Source of the DNA: Pseudomonadota bacterium
GTDB taxonomy: Bacteria > Pseudomonadota > Gammaproteobacteria > Steroidobacterales > Steroidobacteraceae
Direction: 5' to 3'
DNA: 64,000 nucleotides
NCBI GenBank assembly: GCA_021805275.1
Contig: JAJZFQ010000192.1
Location: 1-64,000, forward strand
Below the pieces are notes generated by a model. It had not been told where the DNA came from. It saw only the letters and a program-made list of their open reading frames with translations, and did no database searches. The translations under genes were made by a program, and so were the position numbers. This document shows, in pieces, positions 11,174 through 19,200 of the stretch. Numbering within the stretch: position 1 is the stretch's first letter; each line of letters begins with the position of its first letter.

Positions 11174-11728
11174 TCACATGCGGACCAGGGCGTAGCCGCG
11201 GTTCTGGAACAGGATCACGGTCGAGAGCGCCGACAAGGCGACGTGGATTTCGGGGTTCACCTCGGCCGGGGTGAGTTGCATGTCGCCGAGCGCGTTGCCG
11301 CACACCATCAGATCAACACCGGCCTTGCGCAGCGCGGCGATCACTGCGAGGTTGGGGTTGGGATGGCCGAACTTGGCCTGGTAGGCTGCCGCGTCGAGCA
11401 CGATCTGCGTCGCCGGTCCGTGAATGATTACCGCGAACTTCAGGTGCTTCAGCGGCACCCCGGCAGCGGCGAAGATATTGATGGTGCGCGCGATGTGATC
11501 GAGGCCGGGATTGACCGTGGTGGATGCGGCCTTCCCCTGGGTCAGATCGAATAGCGCTTTGTAGCTCGCGTGCGCACTCGGACGGGCTACGACGCCGGGC
11601 CAGACGTGTTCGGGACCGTAACCGGCGATGGCCGGGTAGTGCCAGAAGCCGGCCGGCTGAGCGGCCATGGCAGCCGTGGCGGTCAGGGCGAGCGCGAGCA
11701 TCGAGAGCGCAGCGGTACGAAGTCTCAT
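11174..11728 (-). CDS. Periplasmic DsrE-family protein
   Basis: 184 residues with a clear signal peptide (AALSMLALALTATAAMA). The mature domain matches the DsrE/DsrF fold: AVIIHGPATQ, then LMVCGNALGDMQL with the conserved cysteine that carries sulfur in related proteins, and HVALSALSTVILFQNRGYALVRM at the end. ATG at 11728 is preceded by AGGAA; an upstream in-frame ATG (11742) is less well placed. First gene of the dsrE / binding protein / doxDA unit. A role in periplasmic sulfur handling is inferred from fold and neighbours. Confidence 0.75.
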   Translation of the reverse strand: MRLRTAALSMLALALTATAAMAAQPAGFWHYPAIAGYGPEHVWPGVVARPSAHASYKALFDLTQGKAASTTVNPGLDHIARTINIFAAAGVPLKHLKFAVIIHGPATQIVLDAAAYQAKFGHPNPNLAVIAALRKAGVDLMVCGNALGDMQLTPAEVNPEIHVALSALSTVILFQNRGYALVRM

Positions 11729-11798
11729 GGTCAGTTCCTGCATCAGGGGGTAGGGCAGCCTAGGACGCACATCCTGTGGCGCACACGCACATAAATCC

Positions 11799-11828
11799 AA
11801 TGCATGTAAAATAGTACTTGCATGCATT
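11799..11828. promoter_or_regulatory. Inverted repeat AATGCATG...CATGCATT (candidate operator)
   Basis: AATGCATGTAA (11799-11809) and TTGCATGCATT (11818-11828) form an inverted repeat, 10 of 11 bases symmetrical, with an 8-bp spacer, in the AT-rich gap between the divergent dsrE-doxDA unit and the cysteine desulfurase gene. Each arm contains ATGCAT, the half-site core of NsrR-like Rrf2 regulators, but the spacing differs from the usual NsrR site. The regulator is unknown. Confidence 0.55.
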
Positions 11829-11935
11829 AAAGTTATATAAATACGGGGTGAATCGGCCTAGAGAGGGATCAGGCACTGCAGCACAATGCGCCCATCGCCA
11901 CCGAGGCGCCACCTCAGCCGGCCCGGCGGGTCCCG

Positions 11936-13426
11936 ATGAGCGCAGACGACCCCATCTATCTCGACTATGCGGCCACCACGCCCCTCGATCCGACGGTGAT
12001 CGAGGTGATGACCCGCAGCCTTGCGCACGCAGGCGGTCGCGGCAATCCCGCCTCGCGGCATGCTTTCGGACGCCGGGCGGCCGAAAGCATCGAGGTGGCG
12101 CGCGCTGAGGTGGCGGGGCTGATCGGCGCGGACCGGGCGGATATCGTGTTCACCTCCGGGGCGACCGAATCGGACAACCTGGCGGTGCTCGGCGTCGCGC
12201 GAGCCGAGGCGCATCGCGGGCGGCACGTGGTGAGCTCACGCATCGAGCACAAAGCTGTGCTTGATCCGTGCCGGCGCCTGGAGAGGGACGGCGGGACGGT
12301 GTCGCTGCTGGCGCCGGACCGCAGCGGTCGGATCGACCCGGGCGCCGTTGCCGCGGCGCTGCGGCCCGACACGGTTCTGGTGTCCGTCCTCTGGGTCAGC
12401 AACGAGATTGGCGTCATCCAGGATGTGGCGGCGATCGGGTCGCTGTGCCGCGAGCGCGGCATCCTCTTCCACACCGATGCGGCGCAGGCGGTCGGCAAGC
12501 TCCAGATGGACGTGCGCTCGCTGCCGATCGATCTGATGTCCTTCACTGCCCATAAGCTCTACGGCCCGAAGGGTATCGGGGCGCTCTACGTGCATGCCCA
12601 GGCGCGCGCGCGGGTGCAGCCGCTGCTTTTTGGTGGTGGACAGGAGCGCGGGTTGCGTCCGGGCACGCTGCCGACGCATCAGATCGTCGGGTTCGGTGCG
12701 GCTTGCGCGCTGGCGCGCGCGGCGCTCGCGGCCGAAGCCAAGCACCTGAGCGCTCTGCGCGAGCGCTTGTGGGAGCAGCTGCGCGGCATCGAGGGGGTGC
12801 ACCTCAACGGCGAGGACGCGCCGCGCATTCCCGGCATTCTCAACGTCTCCTTCGAGGGCGTCGAGGGCGAGAGCCTCGTCACAGGCCTGGTGGAGCTGGC
12901 ATTGTCGACCGGCTCGGCGTGCAATTCGGCCGCGGGCGAGCCGTCGTACGTCCTGCGTGCCCTCGGCCGCGATTCACAGCTGGCCCAGAGTTCCCTGCGC
13001 TTCAGCTTCGGGCGCTTCAGCACGCCGACCGACATCGACACAGCGGGCGCCGCGGTGCGGCGCGAGGTGGCGCGCTTGCGGGGCTTGTCGCCGGCGGCCG
13101 AGCCGTCGGGCAGGGCAAGCGATGCCGCGCGGGAGGTGGTGGGCGAGGCCGGTGGTCCGGGCCAGGAGGTCTGGATCCGCTTCCGGCTGCAGGTCAACGA
13201 GGCGCGCGTACAGGGTGCGTCCTACCGGGTGTACGGCTGCCCGCACACGCTGGCCGTTGCGGCCTGGCTCGCCGAGCGGCTGCCGGGGCGCAGCGGCGCC
13301 GATCTCATCCCCGGCGCGCCGGCCGAATGGGCCGATGCGCTGGACGTGCCGGTCGAGAAGCTCGGCCGCCTGCTGGTGCTCGAGGACGCGCTCGGAGCGT
13401 GCCAGCGGCGCTGGTCTGAGGTATAG
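11936..13426 (+). CDS. Cysteine desulfurase (IscS type) fused to a reduced NifU/IscU-like domain
   Basis: Residues 1-375 are a full NifS/IscS desulfurase that takes sulfur from cysteine for Fe-S clusters: YLDYAATTPLD at the start, the PLP lysine in TAHKLYGPKG (K207) and the active cysteine in STGSACNSAAGEPSY (C329). After a linker, about 406-496 resemble the NifU N-terminal/IscU scaffold family (VYGCPHTLAVAAWLAERLPG), but only one scaffold-type cysteine is present. No separate iscR, iscU or hscBA genes are nearby; iscA follows after 32 bases. It faces the sulfur cluster across the 11799 inverted repeat. Confidence 0.88.
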   Translation: MSADDPIYLDYAATTPLDPTVIEVMTRSLAHAGGRGNPASRHAFGRRAAESIEVARAEVAGLIGADRADIVFTSGATESDNLAVLGVARAEAHRGRHVVSSRIEHKAVLDPCRRLERDGGTVSLLAPDRSGRIDPGAVAAALRPDTVLVSVLWVSNEIGVIQDVAAIGSLCRERGILFHTDAAQAVGKLQMDVRSLPIDLMSFTAHKLYGPKGIGALYVHAQARARVQPLLFGGGQERGLRPGTLPTHQIVGFGAACALARAALAAEAKHLSALRERLWEQLRGIEGVHLNGEDAPRIPGILNVSFEGVEGESLVTGLVELALSTGSACNSAAGEPSYVLRALGRDSQLAQSSLRFSFGRFSTPTDIDTAGAAVRREVARLRGLSPAAEPSGRASDAAREVVGEAGGPGQEVWIRFRLQVNEARVQGASYRVYGCPHTLAVAAWLAERLPGRSGADLIPGAPAEWADALDVPVEKLGRLLVLEDALGACQRRWSEV

Positions 13427-13458
13427 AATAGGCATCATCCGTCGCGCGCGACCCGCCT

Positions 13459-13782
13459 ATGGCCATTTCCCTCACCGAATCCGCCGCTGACCGCATCCGC
13501 ACATTCCTGGCCGCCCGTGGGCATGGGGTGGGTCTGCGCCTCGGGGTGCGCAAGACCGGCTGCTCCGGTTTCGCCTACGTGGTCAACTATGCCGATGAGC
13601 ACCGCCCGGACGATGTGGTGTTCGAGGATCGCGGCGTGAAGGTCTACGTCGACCCCGACAGCTTGGCGTTCGTCGACGGCACGACGGTGGATTTCGTCAA
13701 GCAGGGCCTGAACGAGGCCTTCCGCTTCCGCAATCCCAACGTCAAGGGCGAATGCGGCTGCGGGGAGAGCTTCTCGGTGTGA
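13459..13782 (+). CDS. iscA: A-type iron-sulfur carrier IscA
   Basis: 107-residue Fe-S cluster carrier. The three conserved cysteines are present: C35 in TGCSGF and C99/C101 in GECGCGESF. It starts 32 bases after the fused desulfurase gene and is probably in the same transcript. ErpA is the closest alternative name; the context favours IscA. Confidence 0.92.
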   Translation: MAISLTESAADRIRTFLAARGHGVGLRLGVRKTGCSGFAYVVNYADEHRPDDVVFEDRGVKVYVDPDSLAFVDGTTVDFVKQGLNEAFRFRNPNVKGECGCGESFSV

Positions 13783-13814
13783 CCGGCGCCGGGCCGGTCC
13801 AAAAAGGCTTTTTG
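13782..13814 (+). terminator. Candidate terminator after iscA
   Basis: A hairpin with arms ACCGGC (13782-13787) and GCCGGT (13793-13798) is followed by AAAAAGGCTTTTT (13802-13814). The T run is about ten bases from the stem, so it is not a textbook terminator, but it marks the end of the iscS-iscA unit. Confidence 0.4.
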
Positions 13815-13843
13815 AATCCATGACTTCGGCGGGGCGCGTCAAA

Positions 13844-13873
13844 TTGCCTCGCGCGGGTGTCCGCAGGTAGACT
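13844..13873 (+). promoter_or_regulatory. Candidate sigma70 promoter for ndk
   Basis: TTGCCT (13844-13849) and TAGACT (13868-13873) with an 18-bp spacer, about 90 bases upstream of ndk and downstream of the candidate iscA terminator. Confidence 0.4.
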
Positions 13874-13966
13874 GTCGCGCTTGACACCGGGTGCGCCGGT
13901 CCCGGCAGGGGCGAGCGGACCCAACGTATTCCATCCCAGCATTCAGTTCCCGAAAGGTCAATCCGA

Positions 13967-14395
13967 ATGGCGCTCGAGCGCACCCTGTCCATCGTCAAGC
14001 CCGACGGCGTCGCCCGAAATCTCATCGGCGAGGTGTACCGTCGCTTCGAATCCGCCGGCCTCACCGTCATCGCGGCCCGCATGCTGCGGCTGTCCCAGCT
14101 CGAGGCGGAGGGATTTTACGCCGTGCATCGCGAGCGCCCGTTCTTCAAGGATCTGGTGCGCTACATGATTTCCGGCCCGCTCATCGTGCAGGTGCTCGAG
14201 GGCGAGAACGCGATCGCGCGTAATCGGGAGATCATGGGCGCAACCGACCCGAAGAAGGCCGCCCCCGGAACGATCCGCGCCGATCTGGCCGAGAGCATCG
14301 AGCGCAACGTGGTGCACGGTTCGGATGCGGCAGACACCGCCGCGCGCGAGATCGCCTATTTCTTCAGCACTACGGAGCTGCACCCGCGCGGCTGA
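13967..14395 (+). CDS. ndk: Nucleoside diphosphate kinase
   Basis: Balances nucleoside triphosphate pools by phosphate transfer from ATP through a phospho-histidine. 142 residues, the usual length; starts [15 protein letters not shown] and carries the active histidine H117 in [18 protein letters not shown] (13952-13957) is a fair ribosome binding site. It opens the ndk-rlmN-pilW-rodZ-hisS-yfgM-bamB-der block. Confidence 0.97.
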   Translation: MALERTLSIVKPDGVARNLIGEVYRRFESAGLTVIAARMLRLSQLEAEGFYAVHRERPFFKDLVRYMISGPLIVQVLEGENAIARNREIMGATDPKKAAPGTIRADLAESIERNVVHGSDAADTAAREIAYFFSTTELHPRG

Positions 14396-14411
14396 CCCCG
14401 CCCGACCGCCC

Positions 14412-15530
14412 ATGAGCGACGCCGCCACGACCACGAATCTGCTGGGGCTGCCCCGGCCCGAGCTCGAGCGGTTCGTAGCGGAACTCGGCAGCAAGCCCTT
14501 TCGGGCCCGGCAGCTGATGCAGTGGATCTATCAGCGCGCCGAACCGTCGTTCGAGCGCATGAGCGACCTGGCCAAATCATTCCGCGCCGAACTGGCCGGG
14601 CGCGCCTGCATCCGTGCGCCGGAGATCATCCGCGAGCAGTGTTCGCAGGACGGCTCGCGCAAGTGGCTGCTGCGCGCCGACGGCAGCCAGGCCTTCGAGA
14701 TGGTGTACATCCCGGAGCCCGACCGGGCGACGCTGTGCATTTCCTCGCAGGTCGGCTGCGCGCTCGATTGCGCCTTCTGCTCGACGGCGCAGCAGGGCTT
14801 CAACCGCAATCTGACCACCGCCGAGATCGTCGGCCAGGTCTGGCTCGCCAACCGCGAGCTCGCCGGGACGGTGGCCGACCTGGCGCGCGACCGCGCCGTC
14901 ACCAACGTGGTACTCATGGGCATGGGCGAGCCGCTCGCGAACTTCCGCAACGTGGTGCCGGCCCTCGACATCCTGCTCGATGACTTCGGGTTCGATCTGT
15001 CGCGGCGGCGCGTGACGCTTTCGACCTCAGGTCTGGTGCCGCAGATCTACAAGCTCGCCGAGCACAGCAACGTGGCGTTGGCCGTTTCGCTGCACGCGCC
15101 CGACGATGCGCTGCGCAACGAACTCGTGCCGATCAACCGTAAGCACCCGATCGACGAACTGTTGAGCGCGTGCTGGCACTACATCGATGAGCGCAACGGC
15201 CGCAGCGTCACGTTCGAGTACGTCCTGCTCGAGGGCGTGAACGACTCCCGGGCGCAGGCGCGGGCGCTGGCGGCGCTGCTCGTCGGGCACCCGGCAAAGG
15301 TCAACCTCATTCCGTTCAATCCCTTCCCGGGCACGCGGTTCCGGCGCTCCCCGCCCGAGACGGTGCATGCGTTTCGCGACGAGCTGCTGCGACGCGGCGT
15401 GCTCGCCACCGTGCGGCGTACGCGCGGGGACGACATTGACGCGGCCTGCGGCCAGCTTGCCGGCCGGGTCATCGACCGCACGACGGTGCGGCTCGGCAGC
15501 CGAGCGTTCGGCCTCGCGGTGCAGGGATGA
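14412..15530 (+). CDS. rlmN: Dual-specificity 23S rRNA/tRNA adenine-C2 methyltransferase RlmN
   Basis: Radical-SAM enzyme that methylates C2 of adenine 2503 in 23S rRNA and adenine 37 in tRNA. 372 residues. The cluster motif is CALDCAFC (about 116-123), followed by GEPLANFRNVV; the second catalytic cysteine lies in AACGQLAG near residue 346. ATG at 14412 begins 16 bases after ndk. Its stop overlaps the pilW start (ATGA). Confidence 0.96.
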   Translation: MSDAATTTNLLGLPRPELERFVAELGSKPFRARQLMQWIYQRAEPSFERMSDLAKSFRAELAGRACIRAPEIIREQCSQDGSRKWLLRADGSQAFEMVYIPEPDRATLCISSQVGCALDCAFCSTAQQGFNRNLTTAEIVGQVWLANRELAGTVADLARDRAVTNVVLMGMGEPLANFRNVVPALDILLDDFGFDLSRRRVTLSTSGLVPQIYKLAEHSNVALAVSLHAPDDALRNELVPINRKHPIDELLSACWHYIDERNGRSVTFEYVLLEGVNDSRAQARALAALLVGHPAKVNLIPFNPFPGTRFRRSPPETVHAFRDELLRRGVLATVRRTRGDDIDAACGQLAGRVIDRTTVRLGSRAFGLAVQG

Positions 15531-16294
15531 GCCGCACACGCACCGTAATCTGGGCAAGCGCACTGTGTGGTGCTCTGGCGCTGCTCGCCGGCTGCGCCAG
15601 CCGGCAGCAGGTGCGCGATCAGCGCGAGGCGGCGGTGTACAACACCGAGCTCGGCATTGCCTACTTGCAGCGCGGGCAGCTGGCGGTCGCGAAGCAGAAG
15701 CTCGATCTGGCGTTACGCGAGAACTCCGAAGATCCGAACGTGCACAGCGCCCGCGCACTGCTGTTCGAGCGGCTCGGCGAATCGGCCAAGGCCGACCGCG
15801 AATACCGCAAGGCGTTGCAGCTCGCGCCCAACAACCCGGACTACCAGAACGACTATGCGGTCTACCTGTGCAACGCCGGCCGCACCGCCGAGGGCGTCGC
15901 GTACTTCCTCAAGGCGGCCCGCAATCCGCTGTATCTGACACCGGCGGCTGCCTATGACAACGCCGGGGTGTGCCTGCGCGTGGCGCATCAGGATGCGCGG
16001 GCGGTGCAGATGTTCGCAGCCTCGCTCGCGGTGAGCCCGGGCTTCGAGCAGGCCGCCTGGCAGCTCGCCGACCTCCAGTTCAAGCAAGGGCACCTGAAGC
16101 AGGCGCGCGAGCTGATCCGCAAGTTCATGGCCGCGAACAACGAGAGCCCGGACATGCTGCTGCTCGCGGTGAAGGTCGCATATGCACAGGGCGATGCGCT
16201 CTCGGCGCAGCTCTACGCACGCCGGCTGCAACTTGATTTCCCCGATTCGGCGCAGGCGCACGCCCTGGCCGATCTGAAGCGCAACCCGGGCTGA
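15527..16294 (+). CDS. pilW: Type IV pilus biogenesis/stability lipoprotein PilW (PilF)
   Basis: Outer-membrane lipoprotein that helps assemble the PilQ secretin. The signal peptide ends in the lipobox LLAGC (cysteine about residue 23). About six tetratricopeptide repeats follow, for example residues 36-69 and 70-103. 255 residues, normal size. Translationally coupled to rlmN by a 4-base overlap, as in many gammaproteobacteria. Confidence 0.9.
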   Translation: MSRTRTVIWASALCGALALLAGCASRQQVRDQREAAVYNTELGIAYLQRGQLAVAKQKLDLALRENSEDPNVHSARALLFERLGESAKADREYRKALQLAPNNPDYQNDYAVYLCNAGRTAEGVAYFLKAARNPLYLTPAAAYDNAGVCLRVAHQDARAVQMFAASLAVSPGFEQAAWQLADLQFKQGHLKQARELIRKFMAANNESPDMLLLAVKVAYAQGDALSAQLYARRLQLDFPDSAQAHALADLKRNPG

Positions 16295-16299
16295 GCACG

Positions 16300-17163
16300 A
16301 TGGTGGACGAATCAGGCGGCGAGCCGCGCCGCGGGGGCGGCTGCGGTGTTGGCGCGCGACTGCGCGACGCGCGCGAGCGGACCGGCATGACGCTTGCGCA
16401 GGCCGCGCAGCGGCTGCACCTGACCACCCAGACACTCGAGGCGCTCGAGGCCGAACGGTTCGATGTTCTGGGTGCGCCGATCTACGTCAAGAGCTACCTC
16501 GGACGCTACGCGGAGCTGCTCGGGGAGTCGCCCGAGGCGCTGCAGGATCTGCTCGGCTTCGCGGCGGCGCTGCCGCAGCCTGACCTGACACGCATTCCGC
16601 ACGCGCCGCCGGCGCCCCACCGTCCGGCCCTGGCCGCAGGGCTTGTGCTCGGCGGACTTGCCATGGTGGCGCTTGCCTGGTGGGGCTGGTCCTACCGGCA
16701 CTCGCGCCTCGCCGCACTGGTGCGCAACGTGCCGGTGTCGGCACAGCAGCCCGCCTCGAGCCCCCCGGCGCCGCTTGCCGTCGCGCCGGCCGCGACGCCC
16801 GGCGTGGCCGTGGTGAGCGGGCCGAGCGCGGCCCCCATGAGGGGCGTATCGGCGGCCGAGGCGCCGACGACGGAGCCGGGCGCGGTGCGGATCACACTGA
16901 GCTTTCCGGCGGCGAGCTGGGTATCGGTGAGTGATGCGACGGGTCGGTCCCTCTATCGCGGCATGGTCGGCGCTGGAGCGCTGCGCACCCTGGTGGGCCC
17001 TGCGCCGCTGCACGTGGTGCTCGGCTTTGCCGACGGCGTGACGCTGACGGCCAACGGGCGGGCCGCGCCGATCGCGGCGTACGTGGGACGGGACCATGCT
17101 GTCTCGATCGATGTCAGCGCCGCCGGGCAGGTCTCGCCCGAGCCGCGGCGCACGGGAGGATGA
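16300..17163 (+). CDS. rodZ: RodZ-family cell-shape protein (HTH, membrane helix, DUF4115)
   Basis: 287 residues: a cytoplasmic helix-turn-helix of the RodZ type (about 20-85; LRDARERTGMTLAQAAQRLHL), one membrane helix (about 108-128), a proline/alanine-rich linker, and a C-terminal periplasmic domain of the DUF4115 type (about 198-280; VRITLSFPAASWVSVSDATG). RodZ links MreB to the wall-elongation machinery. Place between pilW and hisS is the usual one, although ispG, often next to it, is absent. Confidence 0.87.
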   Translation: MVDESGGEPRRGGGCGVGARLRDARERTGMTLAQAAQRLHLTTQTLEALEAERFDVLGAPIYVKSYLGRYAELLGESPEALQDLLGFAAALPQPDLTRIPHAPPAPHRPALAAGLVLGGLAMVALAWWGWSYRHSRLAALVRNVPVSAQQPASSPPAPLAVAPAATPGVAVVSGPSAAPMRGVSAAEAPTTEPGAVRITLSFPAASWVSVSDATGRSLYRGMVGAGALRTLVGPAPLHVVLGFADGVTLTANGRAAPIAAYVGRDHAVSIDVSAAGQVSPEPRRTGG

Positions 17164-17164
17164 G

Positions 17165-18451
17165 TTGAGCGAACAGATCCAGCCGGTGCGCGGCATGAAC
17201 GATGTCCTGCCGGCGGAAATCACGGCGTGGCAGCGGCTGGAGAGCGCCGCGCGGGAGTTGCTGGCCGAGTACGGTTATCAGGAGATCCGGGTGCCGATGG
17301 TCGAGCGCACCGAACTGTTCCGGCGGGCGATCGGCGAGTACACCGACGTGGTCGAGAAGGAGATGTACACCTTCGTCGATCAGGGCGGGGACAGTCTTAC
17401 GCTGCGTCCGGAGGGAACCGCCGGCGTGATGCGCGCGCTCATCTCCAACGGCCTGCTGCGTGGGCAGCGGCACAAGCTGTGGTGCGACGGCCCGATGTTC
17501 CGCCACGAGCGACCACAGAAGGGCCGCTACCGGCAGTTTCACCAGATCGATGTCGAGGCGCTGGGATTTTCCGGGCCGGACGTCGACGCGGAGCTGATTG
17601 CGTTGACGGCCCGCCTATGGCGACGGCTCGGCATCGACCGGGTGCGCCTGCAGATCAACTCGCTCGGTACCCCCGAGGCACGGCGGATCTACCGCGAGAA
17701 GCTGGTGGAGTACCTGCGCGCCCATCACGATCAGCTGGATGCCGACAGTCGTCGGCGCCTGGAGGGCAATCCGCTGCGCGTGCTCGACAGCAAGAACCCC
17801 GAGATGCACGCCCTGATCGAGGCTGCCCCCGTGCTGACCGATCACCTCGACGGCGAGTCGCGCGAGCACTTCAGCGCCCTGTGCGCGGCGCTGGAGGCGC
17901 TGGGCATCCCGTTCAGCGTCAATCCCCGGCTCGTGCGCGGCCTTGATTACTACAGCCGCACGGTCTTCGAGTGGATTACGGACGCCCTCGGCGCCCAGGA
18001 TGCCGTATGCTCCGGCGGGCGCTACGACGGGCTGATCGCTCAGCTCGGCGGGGAGGCGACGCCCGGCATCGGTTTCGCGATGGGGATCGAGCGGCTCGTG
18101 GCACTGATGGCGCAGGCCGGCGCGGTGCCCGCGCCGGCCGCCGCGGATGTTTTCGTGGTCGTCAATGGCGAGCGTGCCGCGGCTTATGGCCTGCAGTTGG
18201 TGGAGCAGCTGCGCGATGCACTGCCCGGACGGCGATTCGAGCTGAATCTCGGCGGCGGCAATTTCAAGACGCAGTTCCGCCGTGCCGACCGCAGCGGGGC
18301 GGTGCTGGCGGTGATTCTGGGCGATGATGAACTGGCGCGCGGCATGGCGGCCCTGAAACCTTTGCGCCGGGACGCCGGTCAGAGCGAGAGTCCGCTGCCC
18401 GATCTGGCCGCGGCGATCCAGTCGGCTCTGGTCACCGCCGTGGAAACCTGA
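17165..18451 (+). CDS. hisS: Histidyl-tRNA synthetase
   Basis: Class II aminoacyl-tRNA synthetase, 428 residues. Starts SEQIQPVRGMNDVLP; the histidine-specific motifs are LRPEGTAGVMRA (motif 2 region, about 80) and LVRGLDYYSRTVFEW (about 257). The glycine-rich motif 3 is GIGFAMGIERL. The start is TTG at 17165, two bases after the rodZ stop and four after GGAGGA; it is the only candidate that keeps the conserved N-terminus. Confidence 0.95.
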   Translation: MSEQIQPVRGMNDVLPAEITAWQRLESAARELLAEYGYQEIRVPMVERTELFRRAIGEYTDVVEKEMYTFVDQGGDSLTLRPEGTAGVMRALISNGLLRGQRHKLWCDGPMFRHERPQKGRYRQFHQIDVEALGFSGPDVDAELIALTARLWRRLGIDRVRLQINSLGTPEARRIYREKLVEYLRAHHDQLDADSRRRLEGNPLRVLDSKNPEMHALIEAAPVLTDHLDGESREHFSALCAALEALGIPFSVNPRLVRGLDYYSRTVFEWITDALGAQDAVCSGGRYDGLIAQLGGEATPGIGFAMGIERLVALMAQAGAVPAPAAADVFVVVNGERAAAYGLQLVEQLRDALPGRRFELNLGGGNFKTQFRRADRSGAVLAVILGDDELARGMAALKPLRRDAGQSESPLPDLAAAIQSALVTAVET

Positions 18452-18466
18452 ATTCGAGGAGGGCTC

Positions 18467-19174
18467 GTGGACAGCTATCTTGACGAACGGGAAAAGTGGG
18501 AGGCGCTGCTCGGGTGGCTGCGCACGAACGGGCCGGCCATGCTCGCCGGCGTGGCGATCGCCGCGCTCGGCCTGGGCGGCTACCGCTTCTGGCAGGCACG
18601 CCTCAACGGGCGGGACCTCGCCGCCAGTGCGCTCTACGCCCAGATGCAGGGCGAGTTCGCCCAGGGCGCGCAGGCCCAGGCATTTGCCGCGGCCGGGTCG
18701 CTCGAGCGGCACTACGGGTCGACCCCGTACGCCGACCAGGCGCGCCTCGCCTCGGCTGCGGCTTTCGTGGAAAGCGGCCATCTGAGTCGCGGCGCCGCGG
18801 AGCTCACCGCCGTCATGCAGCACCCGCACGACCCGCTGCTGGGAATGATCGCCCGACTGCGCCTGGCGCGGGTGCAGGTCGCTCTGCACCAGCCGCAGCT
18901 GGCGCTGACCACTCTGGCGGGCGTGAACCCGGGAGCGTTTGCACCGCGCTTCGACGTCGTGCGCGGCGACGCGTATGCGGCCCTAGGACACAAGCGTGAG
19001 GCGCTCGAGGCGTACCGCTTGGCCCACGCCAGCAACACCGGCGGCGGGACGGGCTCGCAGCTGCTGGCACTCGAGATCTCCGAACTCGAGGCCAATCTGC
19101 CCGCCAAAGCGGCCCAGGCGGGCGCTGCGCCGGCTGCCCCGGCGGCGGGTGCCGCTGCGCCGAGCGGCAAGTAG
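18467..19174 (+). CDS. yfgM: YfgM-family tetratricopeptide membrane protein
   Basis: 235 residues: cytoplasmic start DSYLDEREKWEALLGWLR, one membrane helix (about 24-42), then a periplasmic TPR-like domain and an alanine/proline-rich tail. In E. coli YfgM is an ancillary SecYEG-associated protein that works with PpiD. GTG start at 18467 after a strong GAGGAGGG. The hisS-yfgM-bamB-der order is conserved. Confidence 0.88.
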   Translation: MDSYLDEREKWEALLGWLRTNGPAMLAGVAIAALGLGGYRFWQARLNGRDLAASALYAQMQGEFAQGAQAQAFAAAGSLERHYGSTPYADQARLASAAAFVESGHLSRGAAELTAVMQHPHDPLLGMIARLRLARVQVALHQPQLALTTLAGVNPGAFAPRFDVVRGDAYAALGHKREALEAYRLAHASNTGGGTGSQLLALEISELEANLPAKAAQAGAAPAAPAAGAAAPSGK

Positions 19175-19200
19175 GACAGGCCGAACCGATACCGAGCAGG

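Noticed and set aside
13880..13885. TTGACA upstream of ndk as a -35 box
   Set aside because: No acceptable -10 follows at 16-18 bp; the TTGCCT/TAGACT pair slightly upstream fits better.
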